From: Cyanophora paradoxa
Taxonomy: Eukaryota; Glaucocystophyceae; Cyanophorales; Cyanophoraceae
Assembly (NCBI GenBank): GCA_004431415.1
Contig: QPMI01000063.1
Span: 153,210 to 217,209, forward strand
DNA length: 64,000 nt
Direction of reading: 5' to 3'
Of this stretch, positions 44,701 to 55,549 are shown piece by piece (within the stretch, counting starts at the first letter, position 1; the number at the start of each line of letters is the position of its first letter). The notes under the pieces were generated by a model. The model was not told the origin of the DNA, ran no database searches, and worked only from the letters and a program-made list of their open reading frames with translations. The translations under genes were made by a program, and so were the position numbers.

Positions 44701-47101
44701 CTTCCGCACACATCAATATCTGATGCAGGTACACTGTCCGCGCCGACATCTTCACCTCGCCGCTCGCGATCGACTCTACCACGCCGACCATCGACTTCTT
44801 CTTCCCTTCTGTGCGTCTTCCTCGATAGATCTAGATAGAATTAATGCACTCAAGGCACGGAAATGAGTTCCGTGTTGCAGAACGACGGCACGACGAAGAC
44901 CGCCAAGCTCACGGTCGTCGTCAAGGACACGAAGGGGCTCACCGCCTCCTTCCCCATCACCACTGCGGTGGAGGTGAAGCCGCTGGTATCCACGAACAAC
45001 TCTGCGGACGCCGTGGCCGCTTTCAAGGTGCTTCCCTTATGAATGCGAAACCGTCCGCTCTCTTGCGTTGGCAATCGCTCACGCGTGTATCGCAGAGTGT
45101 TGTCGACACGTTCAACTCGCAGATGACGGCGATCACCCAGGTCCGCGTTTCAGACACTTTCATGATCAGCCAGTGGTTTCTTCGCCCGCGATCGTACCTT
45201 GACGCCCTGCGGCAGAGCAACGACGCGTTCGAGACTAAGCTGCAGAAGATCCTCGCCCTGGTCGAGACGCTGAAGTCCTACTACAGCAGCGCGTCCGGCG
45301 TGAAGCTGCGCCTGCGGCGCGCCCTGCGGCAGACCACCGGGGCCAGCAGCGACCTCCTCTCGTCCCTCTCCGGGGCCCTTACCAACGTCATGAACGTTCG
45401 CGGATTTTGAGATTCGGGGTCGCGCTCGTCCATCTCGACCGCATTCTGATCATGAACGATGTTTTTCACTGCAGGTCGTCAATCAAGAGGCCACGAAGTC
45501 TGGCGTGAACCTCGCCGATGCCAAGGTGCTCGCGATCGATGTGAACGGCTCCTGTGCGCAACTGCTCTGTCTAAACTTGAGCCCACCGCTCGTCAGACCG
45601 CTGGCTCGCTCGTCACGTTCTTCGCTTCGGTCGCTCCCGTCGCCGCGAAGACCGGCGCCGTCTCGGTTCGTTTAGATCACACTTGGAGTTTTGCAGAAAG
45701 CTGCCAGGAGGCTGACGCAAGCCGAACGCGCGCAGGAAACGTCCGCTATTCAGGGGGCGCAGCTTCTTCTGAAGGTCATGCAGGCTTTCCCGGTTCGCCT
45801 TTGTTATCCGTTTACATTAATTTCAGCTTTCCGCTTGCTTCTTAATTTTCTTCTTCGTTCTGCAGAACCTCACAAACACTCCTGGAATCGACGCCAAGGT
45901 GATCCTTCTTAAGATTTTGCCGTCTCTTGGGGTGCCCCTGTTTGATCGGAGCCTCTCTCTGTGTCGCAGAGCCTCCAGACGAGCCTCTCGGGCCTGCTGT
46001 CTGCCCTTCCCGCGACGTCCACCGCCGCGGCCTCCATCCGCGCCGAGACGCAGACCAAGCTCAACGAGGTCGCCGCCAAGGTCCGCGGGGGGCGGATTTC
46101 GCTGACGCGCATGCTCGCAAGCTTTGATTATAAAAATTAACATGCGCTTCCGCAGATTACGCTGTCGAGCTCGACCACGCCCTGCGGCGAGCAGGTGCGC
46201 ACATCGGACGTCGATCCCGTGAGCTTCAAGGTGCGCCGGCTTGTCTGATCATGATTTGGAGCGATTTGCTTTCTTTGGCTGAGTCTGAATCCGGCGTCGG
46301 TGACCAGGTGTGCCCCGGCACCGCCTCGTCTCGCACCCTCTCCTTCAAGACCTCGACGGCGGCCGACGCCCCCACTGCCACGGTGATGCCTTGCCGCCTC
46401 GTGTACCGAAGGGGGGCCTGCTGACTCGCTGCTTTCTAATGTCGCAGGTCACATTCCCGGCCGACGCGTCGACAACGAACTTCCAGGTCAGCTTCGAATT
46501 CGGCTCTTCGACCACAAATTTCGGAAGGGTCAATTGCGGCTGACCGCCCTCGCAGGTCCTGGTCAACCTGCCCGCGGCCTCGTCCTTCCCCTCTCCGCCG
46601 GCCACCTACTCCCTCATCTCGCCCGTCCTCGACATCACCGCGACGGGCCTCGACGGGAGCGGCAACCCGGTCGCCATCACGAGCTTCCCGGGGAAGATCA
46701 CCTTCAGCGTGCCGGCCAACGCGAACTTCGCCCCGTCCTCGGCCAAGAGCGTCTTCCTGGGCTTCTTCAACACGAAGACGACTCCGACGAAGTGGGACGT
46801 CGGCTGCGGCGAGGCGACGCGCTCCGGCAGCTCCTACACCGCCACCTGCGACCACCTCACCGCCGTGCGCGCGCGTCTCGCGCGCCGTTGAAGTTGAGCG
46901 CTTCTTACATCGAGGCTGACTAAATTGCACCGTTTTGGCGCCCCGCAGTTCGGGCTCATGGGCTACTCCCCGGTCCTCGGCGTCAACTCCGTCCCGTACT
47001 GGCCGGGCAACTCTGCCCTCGCCCAGCACGGCCCCTCGGCGCTGCTGAGCCTCCTCTTCGCTGCCGCCGTCGCGGCGTTCGCAGCCCGGCGGATGTGGTA
47101 G
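41716..47101 (+). CDS. REJ/GPS surface protein with Kelch-type propeller head (paralog 3)
   Basis: Multi-exon + strand gene. The signal peptide is ALLALAIALLAAAFSGVSAG. The head shows Kelch-like blades: AASVYYKDPSGNARMLIHGG, YNITNGTWETILDFPNPP, NWYVVGGIDLDRALDF, KLFMYSLVSFSGWSG and RYVVGGYRSRRIDTTRT. At 44,280-44,470 a Pro/Ser/Thr stalk (PSPTPSQTPSPSPTPTPSP) precedes the REJ domain (VTCSGWQSASTPLV, YTVRADIFTSPLAIDST, DFFFPS), long helices (FETKLQKILALVETLKSYYS), ALPATSTAAASIRAETQT, PCGEQVRTSDVDPVSFKVC, a beta-rich domain (LDITATGLDGSGNPVAI) and the GPS-like YTATCDHLTAV (46,830-46,866). It ends with VPYWPGNS, the helix ALLSLLFAAAVAAFAARR and the stop at 47099-47101. Introns here are AT-richer and lack the TACCCC word. 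The C-terminal half is colinear with paralogs 1 and 2. Confidence 0.85.
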
Positions 47102-49059
47102 ACTACCCCCTAGCCTTTAATTATTGCGGATCACGAATAAACTGTCAGCCGCTCTGTCGTATATCAGCGGATTCGTAAACATGACTAAATTACAGATGCT
47201 TGTCATTATTGACTCAACTATAGATGCTTGTCATTAATCTGCAATCTAGACCTGCAAGTTTTCGTCATTTCGTTAGGCAGGAATGTACACGCATATGCAC
47301 ACACCCTTTCGTTTCGCTAGTTTAAATTTCGTTTTCGCTTCAATTTTTGTGAGCTGGTCAAGTTAGGCAATCAGTGAGTAGTGACTGTCATTCTCGAATT
47401 CAAAGTAGTGACTGTCATTCTCGAATTCATTCTCGACTGGTCAATTAAGCACATTGCAATTGACAAGTTGCACGAAGCCCGAGTTGCGCAATACGTATAT
47501 ATATATTTCGCATGCACGCGCATGACGCACCGATGTCCTGGCATTCTCAAGGCACGTTTACGTTCGAGCTCAATAATCAAGAAGCATACGACTTATAATT
47601 AGCTGTCGATCCTTCAGAAACACACTACTAGGCTAGACACAGAAATAACGACGCGCCAGCATATTATCCAGAACTTTTAAAGAGCTCGAGCTCGCAGGCC
47701 AGGAAGCCGAGCCGACTGTGATATCGAGTCTCGAACAAGCAGGGGGGCAAGCGAGCCCCCCCGCACTCCCCCATTTACTGATGACATAGCGAAAGAAATT
47801 CACATGCCGAATTCAAATTCGGTTTAATTTAGATTCGCGATTAGAATTCTAGAAATAGAATTCATATAATTAGACCTGCAACTGAATTCGAACCTCCGAG
47901 GCTCACGAATTCGATCGAGTCGAGGAACCGGCACGGTGCAGCGAATTCGAACGTGTCGACAATGACTCGACATCGATATCAGCGCGCGCCGTCGGCCGCA
48001 CTGACCGTCCGCCGCTCTTTCGATCGTGAACACATGCGCATCTGATATAGATCTAGACCGTCGGGCTACTAGTACTCGGTTCCAGGAGGGGACCCCGCCG
48101 GGGTCGATTGCGATTGCAGGCACACACCTCTATCTACGCGACCGAGGGGTGCCACGCGACGGCCCCCGCGCCTCGCCGGGAGGGGCGTAGGGCCACAGGA
48201 CTGTAGCCTAGAAGTGGACTGCGGATAGCTGATAAGACCGACGCAAAAAGGTAATATCCGGAACTGGACTGGGAGTCTACGGGGCGATTCCTATAGGCTG
48301 GGCGTCGAAGGCTACGGTCACGTGCGTCGAAAATAGGGCTGCCGGACCGGACCCGTCGGGGCATGGGGACGCCCGCTAGAGGGCTGGGTCGTCAGGGCCG
48401 CCAGGGGCCGCCCCGCGACCCTAGTCCGCCACGCGGCGAGTAGAGCTGGCGCCCCCTAACGGGCACCAGGTTCTCGTCTCCGGAATGCTATGGCGAGCGA
48501 GAAAGACTACGTATATACGGAGGGGAAAACAAGGAAGGACTGATCTCGAGGAGGTCCGGGTCTCTAGTCAGGTCTAGGTTAGGATCATAATGTGCGAACG
48601 AGTCGAGTGCCTGCGGTTCACTGCTCTAGCTATGTACATGATGACGCAGGTGGCCAAGGGCGTTAGGCTACCTACAATTGCAAAAGAGACTGCGAGAAGA
48701 TCGGAATCACTCGGGGACGGGAGCGGTACGGGGAGGGGAGGGGTCGAGGGGGAGCAGGGGGGGGGCTAAGGGCTAGCTATATAGTATATATACGTAGGAG
48801 CTGTCGTCGGAGTTGTAGGCCCAGGTCGTTGCCGCCGCGCTGGCGGCGGGGTGCGCCGCGGCCGCGGGGGCGGCCCGCTCCGCCGCCCGGCGGCGGCCGC
48901 CGTAACAGTCCGGCGCCCGGGGAAAAAAGCTATGGTGGGGAAACTGGAAATTAGACCGTTTTCCTCCGAACAGCAAGGGTTCCAATCCCGGGAACTGGGT
49001 TTGCATGACCGGGGGAGAGCACCGTTGGGGATACGCTAGCTAGCCGTTGCCGCCGCAGC
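47102..49059. other. Intergenic region between paralog 3 and the BAH gene
   Basis: AT-richer with scattered CTCGAATTC words; no gene supported. A 25-mer, GTAGTGACTGTCATTCTCGA plus five bases, is tandemly repeated at 47378 and 47405. AGATGCTTGTCATTA occurs twice near 47,195-47,235. 48,050-48,760 is GC-rich and unassigned. A TATATAGTATATATA stretch at 48,778-48,792 lies about 270 bp upstream of the BAH start. Confidence 0.5.
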
Positions 49060-49853
49060 ATGCCCTTCATCGGGCCAGAGGACGACCTCGCAGCGTGGCT
49101 AGCACGCCTTGGCGAGAAGCGTATCAACTTCAGCCGCACCAGGGTCCCGCCGGGCGGCGTCCTGAAGGCGCAGTTCGGCGAGGGAGAGCAGCTGCGCATC
49201 GCCGAGGTCGGAGGCACATACCTGGTCGACTACGTTCGTGCCTCGGAGACGTCGTGCGAGTGCGCCAACCCCGCGCCCGCAGGATCCCACGTGCACGGAT
49301 GGCGGCACTATCGCTATATATCTGCCACGTCGAGCGGCTCCACTGGACCGAAGAAGAGCAGGACGAGATCATGGCGTGCCGCTGGCTCTACTTTAAAAAA
49401 TTTCCCTCGCAAGTGCCCGAGACGCTGCGCAACAAGATGCCGGCCGTCGATGCATCCAACAAGGAGCTCTTCTACTCGGACTGCATCGAGATGGCGTGCC
49501 TTGCATCTCTTTCTTTTCTCGATCCTTTTGCCGCGCTGACGGACGCCTCGCAGCTGAAGGTGTCGAGCATCATCCGGCCCGTCGCGGTCTTCAACTTCCA
49601 GATGTGGAAGCGCCTCGGCAGCGTCCGATTCAGCGAGAACGTCTTCTTCTGCCGCCACATGTTCCTTATCAAGACCAAGAAGAACGGAGTTCGCTTCCCG
49701 CGGCTCCCGCTGAAGGAGTTTGACGCGCGCCTCCACTCCCGGCCGGAGCTCGATCACCGTCCCGAGTGTCGCGTGCCGCGATTCCCTCGGATTAGGCTAG
49801 CCGGCAGTCTATGCGTAGCCGCTAGCCCTAGTCTAGTGCTATCGAGCAGCTAG
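49060..49853 (+). CDS. BAH-domain protein
   Basis: The first exon starts at ATG 49060 (MPFIGPEDDLAAWLARLG) and runs in frame to about 49,250. The frame then changes, consistent with a short intron ending at the CAG near 49,281. The second part carries a bromo-adjacent-homology core: LYICHVERLHWTEEEQDEIM, CRWLYFKKFPSQVP, NKELFYSDCIEM, then VSSIIRPVAVFNFQMWKRLG and NVFFCRHMFLIKTKKNG. A 66-nt GC-AG intron (49493-49558) separates DCIEM from LKVSS; reading through instead would insert a hydrophobic 22-residue stretch into the domain. The frame stops at 49853, only about 300 bp before the retrotransposon primer-binding site, so the original 3' end may have been displaced by the insertion. BAH domains bind nucleosomes or histone tails in replication and silencing factors, so a chromatin reader is likely. 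Confidence 0.75.
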
Positions 49854-49866
49854 CTCTAGCACTCTC

Positions 49867-50184
49867 TGTATTCTGACTTAGCGCCGGGCGCGACTCCGTT
49901 TGGGGGTACGCGATCCCTGGACGGGTACACTTGTGAATAGACCACTTGTGCTCCCAGCTACAGCCCCAGCCCGTGCGTGACCGCACGGACGCTGCACCGG
50001 GTGGGAATCCTCTCATCCGACAGGCGCCATCTGCTCACGGAGCCAGAACCCCGATCATCAGCGACCCGTCATCAGCAACCGACCCAGCTCGGCGACCGCG
50101 GCTCAGCCGGCGCGCAGGTAGACCTCAGCAGAGGTCGTGGGTCGCTTCTCGCGCCCCGCCTGCGCCGCTCCGGGCTGATCCGCA
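49867..50184 (+). repeat. Putative 5' LTR of the retrotransposon
   Basis: The 3' end is placed at the CA just before the primer-binding site. The 5' end is only a candidate (TGTATTCTGACT at 49867), because the partner LTR lies outside the window. About 320 bp, no ORF. Confidence 0.4.
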
Positions 50185-50186
50185 GT

Positions 50187-50195
50187 TGGCGACCG
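50187..50195 (+). promoter_or_regulatory. Primer-binding site, tRNA-Arg type
   Basis: TGGCGACCG two bases after a CA dinucleotide is the usual form of an LTR-retrotransposon primer-binding site. It resembles the tRNA-Arg primer site used by elements such as Drosophila 412. It lies about 370 bp before the gag start. Confidence 0.6.
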
Positions 50196-50567
50196 AACAT
50201 TCTGGAAAGAACCAGAACTTAGTCCTGCGGATCCAGGAACGCGCGCGAATACCGAGGGATCCCCGTCCCGATCGGATCGTCGCCGTTTCCTGAGCGAGCT
50301 GCGTGCGAGCCCGTGGGATCATTCCTGATCGGTCGCTAGTCACTCGCCGCGACGCCAGCCTTCTCCGGCTGTTGCGATCGTGCTGGACAAGACGAAGAGC
50401 GATCGGATCGACGGCTGAGGCGTGCGCGCCCGAGCTGTCTCCGGAATCGCCGCAGCCGAGCTAGTGAGCTTGCTCGCCGCTGCTGTGGACCACGACGGCC
50501 TCGGATCTCGAGCGAGGCACATTCTCTCACGGAAAAGCGTGGCATTACGTCGCCGCTTGACCTGAGA

Positions 50568-52560
50568 ATGTCCTCGGGGACCGGAGCCTCCGCGGAGTTC
50601 GTCGTCCGGGCCGCGCACGCGCGTGGCGCCGCCGACATGGACTCTATGAGCGGATCAAATGTTTTGCAATGGATCCAGAGCCTGCCGAAGCTGCCGCCGG
50701 GCAGCGATCAGCGCACGGTTCAGGACCACCTCCGCCAGTTCGAGAGCTGCGCGAGCATGAGCAAGGACTTGCTCAGTGTCTCGCCGACTGCACACATTGA
50801 AGTGCAGAAGCGAACTGGGTGGGCTCTTCTCGGCACGCTAGATCACGGGCACCCCGTGCGCCAGAACATCTCGCTGTTCCAGAGCGCCGAGCAGATCGAC
50901 ACTCGCGAGCTCGAGAAGCTGAAGGCGTACCGGGCCGAGCGTGCGCGCACGAGCACGGCGGACCCGCGAGACGTCGCGATCCTCGAGACGCTCGATGAGA
51001 AGATCGCGCAAGCCGAGGAGGGCTTGCAGCGGACCGCCCTCACGGTCACGTACACCGCGATCAGGCGCCGTCTCGAAGATGACGCCGAGATGCGGAACCC
51101 TGACCGGTACAAGGCGCTCCTCGACCTGCCGCACGTGGGCGAGGCGCCGGAGGCGTTCTATCGCCGCGTCCTCGACTTGAGCATCATCCCGGAGTGCCGC
51201 GAGGCGCACGAGACACCGCTTATGGCACTCATGCGCCACGCGGGCCAGATGCTCAAGCGCCGCACTCGCAATCAGTGCCGCGACTTCGAAGACTCCGAGA
51301 TTTCGGACACCGATCGCCGGCACATGATGACGAACTTCTCCACGGCTCGGAAGATCTATGACGAGCTGTCGCAGAAGATCGCGGACCGCGAGATCACGGG
51401 ACCCTCTGCGGTCATCGACCTGGTAACCAAGCGCACCAATGAACTGGGCGCCTGGGACGTCGATATCTCCAAAGTCCCCGGCTCGGCCCTAGTGCTGGGC
51501 TCGCGCGGGACGCCGCTGCAGGCGCCCACGGCTGCCTCGCGCACGCCGCAGAGCGCGCCGCCGATCACGCACACGCCAGCTGTCCCCGTCGTCCCCTCGC
51601 GCTCGAACGCGGGCGCCGGCGCGGGCACGCGCATCATGCTCGCGACGACGGTGTCGGAAGCCGAGATCGCAGAGCTTGAGGCAAACGCGTACGGGTGGGA
51701 CGCGGACGACGCCGAGGATCAGAACGCCGAGGTCATCTCGTTCCTGCAGCTCATTGCTCGGGACGAGCCCCTCGTCGTAGTCCGCGCGCTCTACCCGTCG
51801 GCGTCCGCACCGCCGCCCCGCCTTGACGACCCGGTCTATCAGCAGAAGATCAAAGACTTCCTGAAGGCCCGGGTCTCCCGAGAAGCCCCGGCGGCCGTGC
51901 CACTGCGGCGAGTCGCACTACTCGTTTGAGTGCCGGACCAACCCGCGGCCTCTGCCCGAGTGGTCGGCAATCAACCCGGCCAAGCGCCGCGGGCCAACGG
52001 GCGCAGGCACCGGTGACCCGAAGCGCCGGTTCTACCCCGCGCCGCAGGGTGGGAACGGCCGCTCGAGCCCCCCGCCCCAGCAAGCTGCAGGGCCCGGGCG
52101 TGCTACAACTGCGGCAAAACCGGCCACCTGGCCGCGTCCTGCCCGGCCCAGGCGCAGACGCTCGAGGCCGCGGTCCGCCGCGCGCTTGCAGAACACGCCG
52201 CCGCCGCTGCAGCCCCGCCCGTGCCGCCCGCGACGCCGGCGCCCTGGGCTGACCCCAACGCCTTCACGATCGCGCGCGCCATGCTCGAGCAGGCTGCCCG
52301 AAGCGGCGCCGCCGGCCCGTCCGCGACTGCACTGCTTCCCGCGCCGACCGGCGGCCACGGGTCGGGGCCCACGGCGGCCCCGGCGCCCGCCGAGCTTGGC
52401 AAGGAAAAGCACGTGTACCGTGTGCGCATCGTGCGCAGCGACGAGGCGTTGGTCGACGATACCTTCCGAGCCTTCACCGCAGCGGCCGCGGCGCACGCCG
52501 CCGCGCTGCAGGACCCCGGACGGCCCCGCTCTCAACGCGGTCGCCGCAGCCGCCACCGCT
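50568..52560 (+). CDS. gag: gag of a Ty3/Gypsy-type retrotransposon, frameshifted
   Basis: An open frame starts at the ATG at 50568 (MSSGTGASAEFVVRAAHARG) and is closed by a TGA at 51927-51929. It has a long helical capsid-like region (NVLQWIQSLPKLPPGSDQ, LEDDAEMRNPDRYKALLDL) and a Pro/Ala-rich linker. Near 51,875 the coding sense moves by one base into a frame with KPRRPCHCGESHYSFECRTN, a zinc-knuckle-like motif. Near 52,085 it moves back, giving a canonical CX2CX4HX4C knuckle, CYNCGKTGHLAASC (52101-52142). It then continues through Ala/Pro-rich sequence with KEKHVYRVRIVRSDEALVDD. The two shifts cannot both be a programmed gag-pol shift, so this copy is damaged or the assembly has indels. 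Confidence 0.85.
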
Positions 52561-52713
52561 TTCGCGATCGCAGTAGTGCAGCTGTCCGGGGAAAGCCGCC
52601 CAGACCTGTGCCCCACGGAGCCGAGAGGCCGGCCCCTGCGAGGCGCAGGACCTGTTGCCGACCCGCCCGGAGTCGGGCCTGGACGAGGGGAGAAGAAGGT
52701 CGCGTTCGACGCA

Positions 52714-52951
52714 GTGGACGCCGCCCTCGAGGAAATCGCACTCCTCTTGGCGGCCGCCCCGGACCCAACGGAGGTCGAGGGCGCTGACGCAGCAGCGAAG
52801 GGTCCCGCGCCGACGCCCGTGCCGACTTCTTTCCCCGCCGAGCTCGCCGCCGGCATCGTGGACGCCGCCCTTGAGGAGGTCGCACTCCTCTTGGCGGCCG
52901 CCCCGGACCCAACGGAGGTCGAGGGCGCTGACGCAGAAGCGAAGGGTCCCG
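52714..52951 (+). repeat. 144-bp-period in-frame duplication in the retrotransposon
   Basis: Two nearly identical 94-bp segments (52714-52807 and 52858-52951) encode VDAALEEIALLLAAAPDPTE and VDAALEEVALLLAAAPDPTE, both followed by EGADA. The spacing (48 codons) keeps the frame. The spacer between them is different sequence. Confidence 0.9.
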
Positions 52952-53039
52952 AGCCCGCGACGGAGCTCGCTCCCACCAAGTCGGTCCCCGAGACCGCCGC
53001 CGCCGAGGCTCCGGCGGACCCCGCCGCCGGCGTGGGCTG

Positions 53040-55440
53040 CTGCCTGGGTACTCCTCGGGGCCGAGACGGTAGCGAGCCTCGAGGTGACCGACGACGGCGC
53101 CTCCCTCGCCGACGAGGACGCGACCGTAGCGTCTAAGGAGACCCTGCGCCTCAACCGCGCTCGCCTCCTCAGCGCTAGCCCCGGCCTAGACCTCACTCAC
53201 TTCGGAGCCGTTGAGTTAGAGCCGGTGAAGGGCCGCGAGCACGAGCTGGGGCCCGTTCCTCTCTGGAACGTGGACGCGCACAAGCTGAAGGGCGCCGCGT
53301 CGGTCCCGCTCGACCGCGCGGCGTTCCTGTACCCAGCGCCGTGCGAGACTCACTGCGGCTGCACTGTGAGCGAGGGGCTGATCGAGGTCCGGGACGAGCA
53401 GTGGTATGCCACTGCGTTCCGCTGCCCGGCCCGCACCCGCCAGACGCTCTCCTTCTTGCTTGCGGCGTTCTCTCAGCCGCTCGCCACCGAGAGCACGTAC
53501 CTCGGCTCGCGGACCCTCCCCACTGCGTTCCTGCAGATGCTGGGGCATGACCCGCTGTCCCAGGACACGCTGGCTCACGCCTGGCCGACGCACTATTATG
53601 AAATCATGAGCCTCACGCACCAGGCCTCTCGCGTCGCCGCGAAGTGGGCCGGGGGCCACGCGTGGCCGCACGCCGAGGGCCTCACGCCCGAGGGTCGCCC
53701 CGCAGTCGAGCCCGACGCCCACAAGCTTACGAAGCTTGGGGACGAGTGCGTCGCTACCGCCGGCTGGCTGGAGCCATACCGCCGCCACTGGAGCATTGGC
53801 CAGCACTCGCCCGTGGCGGCCTCTCTCGAGCCGCACGAGATGACAGTGTCGGGCCGCCGCCAGCTAATCGAGCTGAGCGAGCTGTTGCCGGCACAGGACC
53901 GCCTCCGCCTTGCGTGCGCCTCGACTGTTGCGGGCTATTTCCTGCACCGCGTCGACTACGGTGCCCCGGGCACCGCCGGCGCCGTCGAGAAGATCCTCGG
54001 CCGCTTCTTTAAGTTCGCCGAGCCGCTCATGGTGGACGCGCGGGTCGACGCCTATGGCTTCGCCCTGCTGGCCCTCGAGCACGCGATCCAGTGGAAGACC
54101 GTGGCTTGCATCGGCGGCCGCGCCGGTCCCCACGACGCCCACAAGAGCGCCGTTGCCCTGGCCGACGGGAACCCTCTTGTCCCCTCGGACTCGGAGTTCA
54201 CGGAAGCCGTTCACTCGCTTGCCGTCCTGGCTGCCTCCGTTGAGGTTCCGATCCCGGGGCGGGCACGTCTCCGCTCGGATCGGGACGCCGAGGGATGGCT
54301 GCGGGCAGCGCTCGCGGAGCGTCTGACTGCGTACCGCGACGGCCGTGCCCCCGCCTTCCCGGTCGTGAGCGAGGGCGAGTCCCGCACGGTTGAACGCGTT
54401 CCGGTGGAGCCCGCGTCGCCGCCGCCCGCGTTCTGCACCTCCGGGACCTGCACTTGTGCGACACCTGGCTGCACTGGCCGCGCCTGCACGGGGCAGAGCC
54501 TGGCACGTGGAGGGTCGGCCGCGTGCGCCCGATCACGCGCACCACGCAGTTGCCCCTGCACGGCACGACGCGAGGCGGGCAGCTGCCCACGATCGTGCCT
54601 GAGGAGCTCTACGTGCTGAGCCAGCTCGGCCCGCGCCCGCCGCTCACCGCCCTGTGCGATGCAGCCTGGGCCCGCACGGTTCCCGGATCCGCCGGGGCCG
54701 CGGAGCTGCTCCGGTACATCGAGGGGCCAAGGCGGGCGACCGGGCCCACCTCGTCATTCTATTCCGTAGGCTGCTGAAGAAGCGGGCCGGTTTCAATGAC
54801 GAGGCTGTCAAGGACATGATCGCGCTCGTGGAGAAGTGGCGCACGGATGCGGGCAGCCGCACCCCCACTCCTCTCCACGACCTGCCCACCACGCCGAAGC
54901 CGGCGTCGGACACGACGGGCGCCTACACGGCGAAGGCCGTCAGCGCGACGATCAAGGAGGCTAAGGCCTGCCTGCCGCCGCGCCCGCCTGTGAAGGCGCT
55001 CTCGCCGAGGGACCCGCCAGCGCCGGCGCGGCCGGCGCCCGTTCCTGTCCCGCCGCCTGCACCGACGGCGAAGCTCGTGACCTTGCACGCCGCGGCAACA
55101 TGGCCGCCGCTTGCGAGCCCGATGGCGCCGCGGCCCACCGCCGCTCCGACGCCGCCCGCCACTGAGCCCGCGCCTGTCGAGCCTCGCCTGAGCGAGCCGC
55201 TACTCGACGTCGCGCGCGCGACCGCGCCGGCTCCCCGGCAGGCCGCCGTCGCGGCGAGCGTGGCCGCGGGGACGGGGTCGTGCGCGTCAGCACCCGTGGG
55301 CGCGGCTCGCAGGGGCCACGAACCCGCAGCGCCCGCCGTGGGCAGGCTGAGGGGGAAGACGCCGAGATGGGCGAGCGGGGCGACGGCGATGAGGCGCCCG
55401 AGAAGCGCCGCCGCCGCCGCCGCCGTCGGCTATCGATGAG
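53040..55440 (+). CDS. Unrecognised retrotransposon ORF, part 1
   Basis: A frame open from about 53,040 to 54,460 encodes a folded-looking protein, not low complexity: LDLTHFGAVELEPVKGREH, VPLWNVDAHKLKGAASVPLD, PCETHCGCTVSEGLIEVRD, AFLQMLGHDPLSQDTLAHAW, GYFLHRVDYGAPGTAGAVEK and FALLALEHAIQWKTVACIGG. A frameshift near 54,450 leads to WLHWPRLHGAEPGTWRVGR and ELYVLSQLGPRPPLTALCDA. A Pro/Ala-rich tail runs to a TGA near 55,440. No protease, RT, RNase H or integrase motif is present. It sits between gag and protease, where Ty3/Gypsy elements normally have only a short linker. I do not recognise the family. Confidence 0.55.
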
Positions 55441-55549
55441 AACCTGAGCCAGCGGGCCCTGTACGAGGCTATGGCGTGATGAGCGGCGTCCTCGCAGTGC
55501 CGGGTGCCCGCCTCGGCTCTGTGAGGGGAAACAGATCACCGAGTGGCCC

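Noticed and set aside
51875-52085. Programmed ribosomal frameshift between gag frames
   Set aside because: I see no convincing slippery heptamer. Two successive opposite shifts within 210 bp, plus others in pol, fit indels better than a programmed event.
52655-54619. 654-codon ORF as one protein from its first ATG
   Set aside because: The first ~125 codons are a shadow of the frame carrying the 48-residue duplication. Coding sense in this frame begins only near 53,040.
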